A DNA stretch of 64,000 nt. Origin: Kribbella steppae. GTDB lineage: Bacteria; Actinomycetota; Actinomycetes; Propionibacteriales; Kribbellaceae. The notes under the pieces are model-generated. The model was not told the origin of the DNA. It did not search any database and saw only the letters and a program-made list of their open reading frames with translations. This document shows positions 33,694-43,487 of this stretch, piece after piece. Each line of letters begins with the position of its first letter. Position 1 is the stretch's first letter. Both the position numbers and the translations under genes were made by a program. The stretch is taken from contig NZ_SLWN01000003.1 of assembly GCF_004342025.1 (NCBI RefSeq), positions 558,001-622,000 of the forward strand. Reading direction: 5' to 3'.

Positions 33694-34915
33694 CCGAGAG
33701 CATCCGGCGACGGGTGAGGATGACCGCGCCGCCGATGACGTAGCCAAGGCCTTGGAAGACCAGGACCGGGATGATGCCGGCCAGCTCGCCGAGAACGCCG
33801 GCCGACGCGATGCCGACCAGGACGGCGAGACCTTCGGCGGCTGAGATGGCACCGAAGATCCGGCCGCGGGACGAGTCCTCGCTGAGACGCTGGAGCACCG
33901 TCATCATGCCGGCGACGGTGAACGCACCGGGGAGGCCGACGAGGATCATGCAGACGAACGCGGGGATCAGGCTGTCGGTGACCAGGGGATAGCAGAACAG
34001 CACCAGGTCGATCAGCCCGAACAGGAACGCACCGACGCCCCACATCGTCGCTGCAGGCAGCCGTGAGCCGATCGCGGCGGCGACCAGCCCGCCGACGATC
34101 CCGCCCACCGCCTGCGACGAAACGATCAGGCCGTACGCCGTCCCGTCGCCGCCGAGTTCGGCCGACACGAACGGCGCGAACAACGTGCTCATCACACCTT
34201 CACCGACACCGGTCACCAGGCAGAACACGAACAGCAACCGCATCGCCGGGCCCGCGACACAGAGCCGGAGCCCCTCGGTCCACTCCGCCTTCAGCCGCTG
34301 GATCGCACCGCTGGCCGATTGGGTCAGCGTGCGTACGACGCGATGCCGGACCCGGACGATGAGCCCGGCGGCGAGGAGGAAGGTCGCGGCATCCACGACC
34401 GCCAGCAGCGGCAAACCGCCAAGCCCCGCGAGCAGACCACCGATACCCGCGCCGATCAGCCGGGCGACATCACTGGTCTGACTGTTCAATGCATTGGCTG
34501 TGACGAGTTGTCGCGGCTCGACCAGGACAGGGATGAGCGACTGCTCGGCGGGGCGGAAGAACTGCTGCAAACAGCTCTGCATCAGCACAACGGCGTACAC
34601 GATCCAGATCGCGCTTTCGTCCCGTACGGCGAGCAGCGGTAGCAGCAGGACCGCATGCAGCAGGTTGGTGACGATCATCGTCCGCCGCCGGTCCCAGCGG
34701 TCGACGAAGACGCCGGCCAGCGAACCGAGTACGACCATCGGCACGAACGACGACAGCAGCAGGCCGCCGGAGGCCAGTGTCGAGCCGGTCAGTACATAGA
34801 CCTGGAAGGCCAGGCCGGTCTTTAGGATCCAGTCGCCGGTGAGCGACACGAGCCCCGCGCTCAGCACCAACCGATAGTCGCGTTGCCGCGCGAGAACGCC
34901 CCACAGTTCTTTCAC
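33653..34915 (-). CDS. MFS transporter (MFS_3 type)
   Basis: 420 residues, about 12 membrane helices; the motif-A variant GVFVDRWDRRRTM follows helix 2. Typical of drug and small-molecule exporters. The GTG at 34915 is two bases after the stop of the upstream regulator, with GAGGAG as ribosome-binding site, so it is clearly co-transcribed with that regulator, which probably controls it. Confidence 0.88.
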   Translation of the reverse strand: MKELWGVLARQRDYRLVLSAGLVSLTGDWILKTGLAFQVYVLTGSTLASGGLLLSSFVPMVVLGSLAGVFVDRWDRRRTMIVTNLLHAVLLLPLLAVRDESAIWIVYAVVLMQSCLQQFFRPAEQSLIPVLVEPRQLVTANALNSQTSDVARLIGAGIGGLLAGLGGLPLLAVVDAATFLLAAGLIVRVRHRVVRTLTQSASGAIQRLKAEWTEGLRLCVAGPAMRLLFVFCLVTGVGEGVMSTLFAPFVSAELGGDGTAYGLIVSSQAVGGIVGGLVAAAIGSRLPAATMWGVGAFLFGLIDLVLFCYPLVTDSLIPAFVCMILVGLPGAFTVAGMMTVLQRLSEDSSRGRIFGAISAAEGLAVLVGIASAGVLGELAGIIPVLVFQGLGYVIGGAVILTRRRMLSATAPQELVGHPSA

Positions 34916-34917
34916 GG

Positions 34918-35523
34918 CTACTCCTCGGGATCCGAGGTTTCGGGTGAGATCGTGACGATCTGGGTCATGGAGACGTGCCGGCTGCCGGGCGGGCGGGTGG
35001 ACTTGTCGTCGATCGGCCGCTCGGCGACGTACCGGTGAAGCAGTGCGTCGATCTGCTCGGTCAGCTCCTTCAGTTCTTCTCCGGTCAGGTAGAAGCCGCT
35101 GTTCCCGATGCCCGAGTTGTCCCGCCAGATCGGGTCCTCGTTCACCCGCCGCTGCTGCCACTTGGCGAGTGAGTCCAGCGCCCGCTCGGCCAGCAGTTGC
35201 TCGAGTACGTCGGCAGCCGCGGCACCTTCAGGTGTCAGCGACGCCTCGCGCCACGACTGTGACGTCGAGACCAGCCGCCACGGCCGCTCGCGGTTGTCCT
35301 TCCCCGGTGCCGGCTCGACGAACTCGTACTTCGCCAACTGCCGGAGGTGATGCGAGGCCAGCGCATGGCTGATCCCGAGCGTGCGGGCCGCATCCGCCGC
35401 GGTCAGCGGCCCCTCGCGGCCCAGCAACGTCATCAGATCCAGCCGGACCGGGTGCGCCATCGCCCGGATCGCCAGTGGATCGTCCAGCAACCGCATCCGC
35501 CGCGGGTCCTTCTCCAAAGACAT
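34918..35523 (-). CDS. ArsR-like winged-helix regulator
   Basis: 201 residues. N-terminal winged helix (about 15-95) with RAMAHPVRLDLMTLLGREGPLT and GISHALASHHLRQLAKYEFVE, then a helical part without clear match. Regulators of this form control the exporter encoded downstream. The ATG at 35523 sits exactly where a leaderless transcript from the promoter at 35530-35559 would begin; upstream in-frame residues are not used. Confidence 0.88.
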   Translation of the reverse strand: MSLEKDPRRMRLLDDPLAIRAMAHPVRLDLMTLLGREGPLTAADAARTLGISHALASHHLRQLAKYEFVEPAPGKDNRERPWRLVSTSQSWREASLTPEGAAAADVLEQLLAERALDSLAKWQQRRVNEDPIWRDNSGIGNSGFYLTGEELKELTEQIDALLHRYVAERPIDDKSTRPPGSRHVSMTQIVTISPETSDPEE

Positions 35524-35574
35524 GCTTGGAATATGCGCCGCAGGAGGCGCAGATGTCAAGCCTTTGCTTGGAAT
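35524..35574 (-). promoter_or_regulatory. Consensus promoter with direct-repeat operator for the ArsR-like gene
   Basis: On the minus strand TTGACA (35559-35554), 18 bases, CATATT (35535-35530), then 6 bases to the ATG. On the plus strand GCTTGGAAT occurs twice (35524-35532 and 35566-35574), 42 bases apart or four helix turns, flanking the promoter; a good candidate pair of autorepression sites. Confidence 0.6.
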
Positions 35575-35611
35575 CAGTGCAGGGCGACGGTGGAAGTGAT
35601 CTTGCGCGACG

Positions 35612-36484
<873 letters not shown>

Positions 36485-36540
36485 GTGCCTCCGGTACCCC
36501 GATGCGTTGCTGCCGAATCAACAGTTGCCCAAGGCCACGG

Positions 36541-37383
36541 TCAGCCGGTGTGTTCGCGGATCCATTCGAGGGCGGGCTCGGTGTGGGTGAGGACGGAGAT
36601 GTGGCTGTCGCCCGGGGAGAGACGCAGTGCCGCGGACGGGATGTGCTCGACCAGCCAGTTGCCGTGCGAGCTGGGGATGATGCCGTCGTCCTCGCCGTGG
36701 CAGAGCAGGGTCGGTGCGGTGATCGTGGTCGGGTCGCAGCCCCACGGGACGACATAGGAACAGTCGTCGTCGATCAGGCCGTCCGGTCCGTTCGGCATCG
36801 ACTTGTCACCGGCGACCGACCCGAGCCAGCCCCACGGCCCGTCGAACATGGCGAGGTCGGCCGGGGTGAACTCCGGGTCGTACTCCACGCCCGACGTCTC
36901 GTGCGCGACCTTCGCCTTCCGGCCGCGGGCCGCGGCCTGGAGTGACGCGACTCCGGACGGGATCATGCCGTCGTACCAGTCGAGGCCTCGGGCGTCGTAC
37001 GGCGCGATGGCGGCGAAGGTGGCCACCGCCTCGACCCGGTCGCGGAGGATTGCGGCGGCGCCGAGGGCGTAGGAGCCACCGCCCGAGTAGCCCATCAGCG
37101 CGAAGGTGCCGACCCCGAGCGAGTCGGCGACCGCGGTCAGGTCGGCCGCGACCGAGGCCATCGTCCGCCCCGGCGCTGCGGTCGAACCGCCGTACCCGGG
37201 CCGGTCGAACGAGATCCACCGGATCCCGAGCCACTCGCCGGCCTCGAACAGCGGCTCGGGCGGGGCGCCCAGGTTCGGGGTGCCGTGGTGCCAGACCACC
37301 GGCAGCCGGCCGTCGTCGCCGGGTGCGGTGTCGTACACATGCAGGGTGCGGCCGTCCGCCAGCCGGAGGTCCGTCTCGTTCAT
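36541..37383 (-). CDS. Alpha/beta hydrolase
   Basis: 280 residues with the alpha/beta-hydrolase fold: oxyanion HHGTPN, nucleophile GYSGGGSYA, later acid in CHGEDDG and the final His in GDSHIS. Substrate unknown. Start at ATG 37383, preceded by AAGGTGAG. It diverges from the YCII gene; a symmetric inverted repeat lies between them. Confidence 0.88.
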   Translation of the reverse strand: MNETDLRLADGRTLHVYDTAPGDDGRLPVVWHHGTPNLGAPPEPLFEAGEWLGIRWISFDRPGYGGSTAAPGRTMASVAADLTAVADSLGVGTFALMGYSGGGSYALGAAAILRDRVEAVATFAAIAPYDARGLDWYDGMIPSGVASLQAAARGRKAKVAHETSGVEYDPEFTPADLAMFDGPWGWLGSVAGDKSMPNGPDGLIDDDCSYVVPWGCDPTTITAPTLLCHGEDDGIIPSSHGNWLVEHIPSAALRLSPGDSHISVLTHTEPALEWIREHTG

Positions 37384-37443
37384 GTCGCTCACCTTGGGTC
37401 GGAGATTGCTTGGCAAGCGGTACGTCGGACGTCCGGCAGCAAA

Positions 37444-37512
37444 CTCGACATTTCAGGCCCGGGATCAGGCCGGAGGCGCTGCGTCGATCGGTTCGTTCGC
37501 CGAAATGTCGAG
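37444..37512. promoter_or_regulatory. Long-spaced perfect inverted repeat between hydrolase and YCII genes
   Basis: CTCGACATTTC (37444-37454) and its exact inverse GAAATGTCGAG (37502-37512), 47 bases apart. Each copy is about 61-63 bases from the nearer start codon (37383 and 37575), so the pair is placed symmetrically between two divergent genes. Confidence 0.6.
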
Positions 37513-37574
37513 GTTCCCCGGCGGCCTCCGACCTCTGCTGCGAAGATCCACTCAGACTCCGAAAGGAACCGGTC

Positions 37575-37964
37575 ATGAAATACCTGCTGTTGATCCACAG
37601 CAACCCGATCACCTGGGCCCACCCCTCCTTCCTGCACACCGAGGAGGGGCAGCGGCTGCCGGCGAAGGCGCGCGACGCGCTGGCTGCCCAGCTGGAGAAA
37701 CTGCTCACCGAGCTGGACGAGTCGGGCGAACTGGTGGCCGCCGTACCGCTCGAGGCGCCGTCGCGGACGAAGGTGGTCCGGATCCGCAAGGGCGTCCGCG
37801 CCACCACCGACGGCCCCTACTCCGAGGCCAAGGAACAACTCGCCGGCGTCTTCATCGTCGACGTCGCCACGCCCGAACGCGCCGAGGAGATCTCCGCCCG
37901 CATCCCCGAAGCCGAATACGGCGGCGGCATAGAACTCCGTCCCGCCTCCGTCTTCGAAGACTGA
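37575..37964 (+). CDS. YCII-family protein (DGPI subfamily)
   Basis: 129 residues: MKYLLLIHSNP start, VRATTDGPYSEAKEQLAGVFIVD, the mark of the YCII/DGPI proteins, and IELRPASVFE at the end. In actinobacteria these proteins often accompany ECF sigma factors, as at the right end of this window, but here no sigma gene is next to it. Function unknown. AAAGGA precedes the ATG. Confidence 0.9.
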   Translation: MKYLLLIHSNPITWAHPSFLHTEEGQRLPAKARDALAAQLEKLLTELDESGELVAAVPLEAPSRTKVVRIRKGVRATTDGPYSEAKEQLAGVFIVDVATPERAEEISARIPEAEYGGGIELRPASVFED

Positions 37965-37971
37965 GACCGCG

Positions 37972-38040
37972 AACCCCCGACCTCGAGGGATAACCACCGA
38001 GGTCGGGGGTTGCCCACTGGGATTCTCACTGGGCAACCCC
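37972..38040. terminator. Two overlapping strong hairpins between convergent genes
   Basis: First stem: 37972-37985 with 37998-38011, 14 bp perfect. Second stem: 38006-38016 with 38030-38040, 11 bp perfect. They share 38006-38011, so only one full stem can form at a time. Lying between the YCII gene and the kinase gene it is probably a bidirectional terminator, though no T-run is present. Confidence 0.65.
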
Positions 38041-38066
38041 CGAGGTGAGGGGGCAAGCAGCGCGGG

Positions 38067-39104
38067 TCAGCTGACCAGGCGGGTGTGGTTTTGGTGGGTG
38101 GCTAGTGCTGGGTCGAGGGTGCCCAGGGCCAGCCAGGTGGCGCCGCCGACGCCGTCGCGGGCGGTGAGGACCTCGCCGGAGAAGTGTTGGTGGATGGTTT
38201 CCCGGATCAGCCGGCCGACCGGAGATGATTCCCCGGCAACACTGCCCGCGAGGATCATCGGACCCTTGTCCTTCGTTGTCCTCAACCGACCGACCGTTTC
38301 TGTGAGCAGGTCGGCTGCGCGTTTCACCAAGCCGTGTGCGGTCTCGTCGTTCTGTTCGAACGCCCACACCACCGTCCGGGCCAGTTCAGCCAGCATCACC
38401 GGCGGGCGGCTGTTCACTTCCCGGATCAGATCGTCACGCAGTACGTCGTACCCCTCACGCTGGGCGATCGCGTGCTCATCCCGGTCCGGGAGTACTGCGC
38501 GGACGACGGCCTGGCCGAGCACACCGATCGGTTCACCCAGATCCAGATTGCGCAACACGCTGCGCACTGCCTCCCGGCCGAGCCAGAAGCCGGAGCCGTC
38601 GTCGCCGAGCAGCCAGCCGTGCCCGTCCGCCGTCCGGACCAGCTGGTGATCGCGGACCAGGCCGGCTGCGCTGCCGGTGCCCGCGATCAGCACGAGGCCG
38701 TCCGGCTCCGGCGTACCGGAGGCGAACGCGACCTCCAGGTCGCCGATGAACTCGGGCTCGCCGGTCAGCCCGGCGCCGTCCCAGGCGGCGTCGAACTGGG
38801 CACGCACATCGGGCCGCGCCAGCGCCGACCCGCCGGCCGCGCCGATGACGGCGGCTTTGACCGCGGTCGGGTCCAGTCCAGCCAGCGCGGTGTGAAGCGC
38901 CTGGCCGAAGTTGGCCGCTGCACTTGCGGGGTGGCTGGTCGGATTTCCACCAGCTGCCGCCCCTCGACCGACTACGTTGCCCTCATGGTCCGCGATCACG
39001 ATCCGGGTGGAGGTGCCGCCGAGGTCGCCGCCCAGGACCAGTGCCGATGCTGGCATCAAGACCACTGAGTCCGCAGGTTCCGGCAGCGGGCGTTCGACCG
39101 ACAT
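38067..39104 (-). CDS. N-acetylglucosamine kinase-type (BadF/BcrA family) sugar kinase
   Basis: 345 residues. ASKHA/BadF fold: ALVLGGDLGGTSTRIVIAD (phosphate 1), VIGAAGGSAL, LVLIAGTGSAAGLV (phosphate 2) and GDDGSGFWLGREAV, as in N-acetylglucosamine kinases of the NagK type. It faces the SIS gene and the NgcEFG importer genes, which supports an amino-sugar substrate. ATG at 39104 has GGAG upstream; an internal ATG at 39056 is possible. Confidence 0.82.
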   Translation of the reverse strand: MSVERPLPEPADSVVLMPASALVLGGDLGGTSTRIVIADHEGNVVGRGAAAGGNPTSHPASAAANFGQALHTALAGLDPTAVKAAVIGAAGGSALARPDVRAQFDAAWDGAGLTGEPEFIGDLEVAFASGTPEPDGLVLIAGTGSAAGLVRDHQLVRTADGHGWLLGDDGSGFWLGREAVRSVLRNLDLGEPIGVLGQAVVRAVLPDRDEHAIAQREGYDVLRDDLIREVNSRPPVMLAELARTVVWAFEQNDETAHGLVKRAADLLTETVGRLRTTKDKGPMILAGSVAGESSPVGRLIRETIHQHFSGEVLTARDGVGGATWLALGTLDPALATHQNHTRLVS

Positions 39105-39313
39105 ACGCAATGCTCCAAACTGCTCGAAAGAGTTATCTAATGGACAACAACAAACAAGGTCACGCAACGGTCCCGATCTGGGGAGAAGAGTGAGATGAGC
39201 CTTGACTTTAGCTGCCAGTTAAGAAAAGTTCTGTCCAGCAAACCGCAAACTTGCGCACTTGTCGGCACCAGGTGTGTCGCGGCGAACACATTAGTCGAGG
39301 GGTGGGGCCGCTG
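39105..39313. promoter_or_regulatory. Divergent control region of the amino-sugar genes
   Basis: 209 bases, notably AT-richer than its surroundings. TTGACT (39202 region) precedes an imperfect palindrome around CTTTAGCTGCCAGTTAAG; GTTATCTAATGGACAAC lies nearer the kinase. These could be binding sites of a repressor answering to amino-sugar phosphate, but no regulator gene adjoins and the sites are imperfect. Confidence 0.35.
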
Positions 39314-40102
39314 ATGGCCAGCAGTAACCAGGGCGGACCGGGGGAGACCAACGGGGTGAGTGCGCAGGCTTATGTTCACGCGCTGACGCCGATCATGGCC
39401 GCCGTCACCGAGCAGATCGACGGCCCGATCCAGCAGGCCGCCGAACTGTTCACCGAGGCGCTTCGGAAGAACGGCGTCATCCAGGCCTTCGGGTCCGGCC
39501 ACTCCGAGGCACTGGCGATGGAGATCGCCGGCCGGGCCGGCGGGCTGATCGCGACCAACCGGATCGCGCTGCGCGACCTGGTCCTGCTCGGCGGCGCGCC
39601 GATCGAGCTGCTGCGCGGCGGCGAACTCGAACGCGACCCGTCGATCGCGCGCCGGCTCTACGACCTGGCCGAGCCGCATCCGGCCGACCTGTTCGTGATC
39701 GCGTCCAACTCCGGTGTGAACGGCTCGATCGTCGAGCTCGCCACCGTGGTCAAGGAAAAGGGCCACCCACTCATCGCGATCACCTCTTTGCAGCACACCG
39801 GTGGGATGGAGTCGCGCCACCCGTCCGGCAAGAAACTCATCGACATCGCGGACGTGGTGCTGGACAACCATGCGCCGTACGGCGACTCCGTGCTCGACCT
39901 GCCCGATGGTGGCAAGGTCTGCGCGGTGTCGTCCATCACCGCTGCGCTGATCGCGCAGCTGCTGGTCGCTGAGGTCCTGCGCCGGCTGACCGAGGCAGGT
40001 GAGACCGCTCCGGTCTACCTGTCCGCGAACATCCCGGGCGGCGACGACCACAACCACGCCCTTGAAGCACAGTACGCCGGCCGGATCCGGCGTACTGCAT
40101 GA
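39314..40102 (+). CDS. SIS-domain sugar isomerase-like protein
   Basis: 262 residues with one SIS domain (about 40-170): VIQAFGSGHSEALAMEIAGRAGG and FVIASNSGVNGSIVELATVVKEKGHPLIAITS bind sugar phosphates in relatives. The end reads LSANIPGGDDHNHALEAQY. It may convert or hydrolyse the phosphorylated amino sugar made by the kinase encoded opposite. First gene of the importer operon. ATG at 39314 after GAGGGGTGGGG; an internal GTG at 39355 is less likely. Confidence 0.85.
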   Translation: MASSNQGGPGETNGVSAQAYVHALTPIMAAVTEQIDGPIQQAAELFTEALRKNGVIQAFGSGHSEALAMEIAGRAGGLIATNRIALRDLVLLGGAPIELLRGGELERDPSIARRLYDLAEPHPADLFVIASNSGVNGSIVELATVVKEKGHPLIAITSLQHTGGMESRHPSGKKLIDIADVVLDNHAPYGDSVLDLPDGGKVCAVSSITAALIAQLLVAEVLRRLTEAGETAPVYLSANIPGGDDHNHALEAQYAGRIRRTA

Positions 40103-40125
40103 AACACTCTCGGAAGGCGGGACCC

Positions 40126-41547
40126 ATGACCACTCCTGACAACCTGTCGCGGCGGCTGTTCCTGCAGCGCGCGGCGGTCGGCACGCTGCTGGCCACCGGC
40201 GGCAGCACGCTGCTCTCGGCGTGTGCCAGCGGCGGTAGCGACGACAGCGGCTCCGGCGGTGGCGGCGCCGAACAAACGGCGGAGAACCCGTTCGGCGTGA
40301 AGTCGGCCGACCCGCTCGACGTGGTGATCTTCAAGGGCGGCTACGGCGACGACTACGCCAAGGCGCACGAGGAGATGTACAAGAAGAAGTACCCCGAGAC
40401 GACGATCAAGCACGCCGGTATCACCGACATCACCCCGCAGTTGCAGCCGCGGTTCAACGGTGGCAACCCGCCGGACGTGATCGACAACTCCGGCGCTTCG
40501 GCGCTGCCGGCATCGACGCTGGCGACCTCCGGTCAGCTGGCCGACCTGACCCAGCTGTTCGACGCCGCCTCGATCGACGATGCGGGCAAGAAGGTCCGCG
40601 ACTCGATCGAGCCGATCACGCTGGAGGCGGCCCAGCTGAGCGGCAAGCCGCTGCTGCTCAACTACGTACTGACCGTGTACGCGATCTGGTACAACAAGCC
40701 GCTGTTCGCCAAGAACGGCTGGGAGCCGGCCAAGACCTGGCAGGAGTTCCTCGACCTGTGCGAGGAGATCAAGAAGACCGGGATCGCGCCGATGGCGCAC
40801 CAGGGCAAGCACCCGTACTACATCGGCCAGGTGATGATGGACATGGCCGTCAAGCACGGTGGCCACGACGTCATCAAGGCGATCGACGAACTCGAGCCGA
40901 ATGCGTGGAAGCACGAGTCGGTCAAGGCCGCCGCCGAGGCGATCCTGGAGATCAAGGGCAAGGGCTACTTCATGCAGGGCACCGAGGGCCTGGACCACAT
41001 CCAGTCCCAGACGGCCTGGAACCAGGGCAAGGCGGCGTTCATCCCGTCCGGCTCCTGGCTGGAGAACGAGCAGAAGCCGGTCGCGCCCAAGGACTTCGAG
41101 ACCACCGCGGCCTACACCCCGCTGCTGGACGGCTCGAAGCTGCCGGTCGACTGCACGGAGATCGCCGCCGGTGAGCCCTTCATCGTGCCGGAGAAGGCGA
41201 AGAACAAGGCCGGTGGCCTGGAGTACATGCGGATCATGCTGTCGAAGGAGGCGGCCGGCAAGTTCACCGAGCTGACCGGTTCCCCGACCGTGGTGAAGGG
41301 TGCGGGCGAGGGTCTGAAGCTGAGCCCGGGTGCCGCCTCGTCCGGCGCGCTGCTGAAGTCCGGTGGCGACAACAACTGGACGACGTACTTCGCTGCCTGG
41401 TACTCGACGATGGACAAGCCGATCCGTAGCGTGTGGGGCGAGCTTGCCGCTGCCCGCATCACGGCCGACGAGTTCTGCACCCGGGCGCAGAAGATCGCAG
41501 ACGACACGGCCAAGGACCCGAAGACCGTCAAGCAGACCCGTACCTGA
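40126..41547 (+). CDS. ngcE: NgcE-type N-acetylglucosamine/chitobiose-binding lipoprotein
   Basis: 473 residues. Twin-Arg signal SRRLFLQ (8-14) and lipobox LLSAC with Cys33, so it is a Tat-exported lipoprotein. The mature part matches the NgcE group: NPFGVKSADPLDVVIFKGGYGDDY, LQPRFNGGNPPDVIDNSGA, NYVLTVYAIWYNK, GKHPYY, LDHIQSQTAW and VPEKAKNKAGGLEYMRIML. NgcE of Streptomyces binds GlcNAc and chitobiose. It fits the chitinase encoded at 11038. ATG at 40126 after GGAAGG. Confidence 0.88.
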   Translation: MTTPDNLSRRLFLQRAAVGTLLATGGSTLLSACASGGSDDSGSGGGGAEQTAENPFGVKSADPLDVVIFKGGYGDDYAKAHEEMYKKKYPETTIKHAGITDITPQLQPRFNGGNPPDVIDNSGASALPASTLATSGQLADLTQLFDAASIDDAGKKVRDSIEPITLEAAQLSGKPLLLNYVLTVYAIWYNKPLFAKNGWEPAKTWQEFLDLCEEIKKTGIAPMAHQGKHPYYIGQVMMDMAVKHGGHDVIKAIDELEPNAWKHESVKAAAEAILEIKGKGYFMQGTEGLDHIQSQTAWNQGKAAFIPSGSWLENEQKPVAPKDFETTAAYTPLLDGSKLPVDCTEIAAGEPFIVPEKAKNKAGGLEYMRIMLSKEAAGKFTELTGSPTVVKGAGEGLKLSPGAASSGALLKSGGDNNWTTYFAAWYSTMDKPIRSVWGELAAARITADEFCTRAQKIADDTAKDPKTVKQTRT

Positions 41548-41633
41548 GTCTGTTGCCCCTGTGAGCTGTGCGGGGGCGGACGCGATCCGCAGCTGAGCTG
41601 ATCCTCCGCCGCCTGCGCTGTGTAAGGAGAGAG

Positions 41634-42545
41634 ATGCGGCACGGCAGTTACCGGTTCGTCGCGAGTTTCCTCGCGATTCCACTGGCGTTGTATGCGATCT
41701 TCGTGATCTCCCCGTTCGTCCAGGCGTTCTACTACTCGCTGACCGACTGGACCGGGATCTCACCGGATTTCAAGTTCGTGGGTTTCGACAACTTCCAGAC
41801 CCTCGCTCACGACTCGGTGTTTCGCCAGGCACTCGGGCACAACCTGATCCTGCTGATCGGGCTGCCGCTGTTCACCATCTTCTTCGCGCTGGTGTTCGCC
41901 TACCTGCTCAACGTCGGCGGGCGGGCGAACACCGCGGGCATCCAAGGGGTCAAGGGGAACGGCTTCTACAAGCTGGCGTTCTTCCTCCCGCAGGTCCTGG
42001 CGGTCCCGGTCATCGCCGTCATCTGGTCGACGGTGATGACCTCGACCGACACCGGTCTGGCCAACTCCGTCACCAAGAAGCTCGGTCTGGGTACGTCGGA
42101 GTTCCTGGCCGACCCCGACATCGCGCTGTACTGCGTGATGTGGGTGCTCATCTGGGGCAGCGTCGGGTTCTACCTGGTGCTGTTCAACGCCGCGATGTCC
42201 GGCATCCCGAAGGACATCTTCGAGGCCGCCATCATCGACGGTGCCGGACGGCTGTCGACCTTCTTCCGGATCACCCTGCCGCTGCTGTGGGACACCATCC
42301 AGACGTCCTGGGTGTACCTGGCCATCATCGCGCTCGACGCGTACGCACTGGTCGCGGTCATGACAGCGGGACCTGGTGGACCTGACAACTCCACTCAGGT
42401 GATGGGTCTGCAGATCGCGGACAACGGGTTCCAGTACGGCCGCGCCGGCTACGCCTCGGCGATGGGTGTGGTGCTGTTCTTCCTGACACTCATCATCGCC
42501 GCTGTCATGCTCCGGGCCACCCGCCGCGACCGGATCGAATACTGA
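41634..42545 (+). CDS. ngcF: Sugar ABC permease, NgcF-type
   Basis: 303 residues, six membrane helices, with the cytoplasmic EAA loop FEAAIIDGAGRLSTFFRITLPLL that docks the ATPase. Second gene of the importer after the binding protein; pairs with the next permease. ATG at 41634 after AAGGAGAG. No ATPase gene is in the window; such importers in actinobacteria share the MsiK ATPase encoded elsewhere (general knowledge). Confidence 0.9.
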   Translation: MRHGSYRFVASFLAIPLALYAIFVISPFVQAFYYSLTDWTGISPDFKFVGFDNFQTLAHDSVFRQALGHNLILLIGLPLFTIFFALVFAYLLNVGGRANTAGIQGVKGNGFYKLAFFLPQVLAVPVIAVIWSTVMTSTDTGLANSVTKKLGLGTSEFLADPDIALYCVMWVLIWGSVGFYLVLFNAAMSGIPKDIFEAAIIDGAGRLSTFFRITLPLLWDTIQTSWVYLAIIALDAYALVAVMTAGPGGPDNSTQVMGLQIADNGFQYGRAGYASAMGVVLFFLTLIIAAVMLRATRRDRIEY

Positions 42546-42558
42546 AGGGCCGCCGGAA

Positions 42559-43461
42559 ATGACCGTACCTGTACAGATCGATGTCGAGGACACCCAGCCG
42601 CGGACCGAGCCGGCGGTCCATCCGGCCGGTGGCAAGGACCGTGCCTTCAGCCCGGTGAACGTGTTCTCCCACACGGTGCTGATCGCCTGGAGCATCCTGG
42701 TCGTGGTGCCGTTCGTGTGGGCGGTGATCGCCTCGTTCAAGAGCACCGGCGAGATCTTCGGCGACAACCCGTGGGCGCTGCCGAAGGACCTGCTGTGGTC
42801 CAACTACACCAAGGCCTGGGACAAGGGCATCGGCCAGTACCTGTTCAACAGCCTGGTCGTGGTGACCGGCGGTGTCTTCGGCACCATGCTGTTCGGCTCG
42901 ATGGTTGCCTACGTGCTGGCCCGCTACGAGTTCCCCGGCAACCGCTTCGTCTACTACCTGTTCGCAGCCGGGATGATGTTCCCGGTCTTCCTGGCGATCG
43001 TGCCGCTGTTCTTCGTGGTCAAGGGCTTCGGGATGGTGTCGACGTACCAGGGGCTGATCCTGGTCTACATCGCGTACTCGCTGCCGTTCACCGTGTTCTT
43101 CATGCACGCCTTCTTCCGAACCCTGCCGACCTCGATCGCCGAGGCCGCCCTGGTTGACGGCGCCTCGCACACCACCACCTTCTTCCGCGTGATGCTCCCG
43201 ATGGCCAAGCCCGGCCTGATCAGCGTCGGCATCTTCAACGTGCTGGGCCAGTTCAACCAGTTCGTGCTGCCGTCGTTCCTGTCCCCGGAGAAACCGGTCC
43301 TCTCCCAGGGCATCGCGACCCTGCTGGGCAGTCAGCGCTACGAGAACGACTGGGGCACCCTGTTCGCCGCGCTCACCATCGCCATGGTCCCGGTCATCGC
43401 CGTCTACCTGGTCTTCTACCGTCAGGTCCAGGCGGGCCTGACAGGCGCCACCCTGAAGTAA
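42559..43461 (+). CDS. ngcG: Sugar ABC permease, NgcG-type
   Basis: 300 residues, polar N-terminal 35 residues then six membrane helices, EAA loop EAALVDGASHTTTFFRVMLPMAKPG. Lies 13 bases after ngcF and forms the second half of the channel. Typical of carbohydrate uptake permeases (CUT1). Confidence 0.9.
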   Translation: MTVPVQIDVEDTQPRTEPAVHPAGGKDRAFSPVNVFSHTVLIAWSILVVVPFVWAVIASFKSTGEIFGDNPWALPKDLLWSNYTKAWDKGIGQYLFNSLVVVTGGVFGTMLFGSMVAYVLARYEFPGNRFVYYLFAAGMMFPVFLAIVPLFFVVKGFGMVSTYQGLILVYIAYSLPFTVFFMHAFFRTLPTSIAEAALVDGASHTTTFFRVMLPMAKPGLISVGIFNVLGQFNQFVLPSFLSPEKPVLSQGIATLLGSQRYENDWGTLFAALTIAMVPVIAVYLVFYRQVQAGLTGATLK

Positions 43462-43475
43462 CCCGCCGGGGACGC

Positions 43476-43487
43476 TAACCTGCCGGG
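43476..43487 (+). promoter_or_regulatory. Probable leaderless promoter of the second NgcE-like gene
   Basis: TAACCT (43476-43481) fits TANNNT and lies 6 bases before the GTG at 43488; no ribosome-binding site. It implies expression apart from the importer operon. Confidence 0.5.

Noticed and set aside
38067..39104. Assigning the kinase to the ROK family
   Set aside because: It lacks the ROK zinc motif with Cys residues; the phosphate loops fit the BadF/NagK group.
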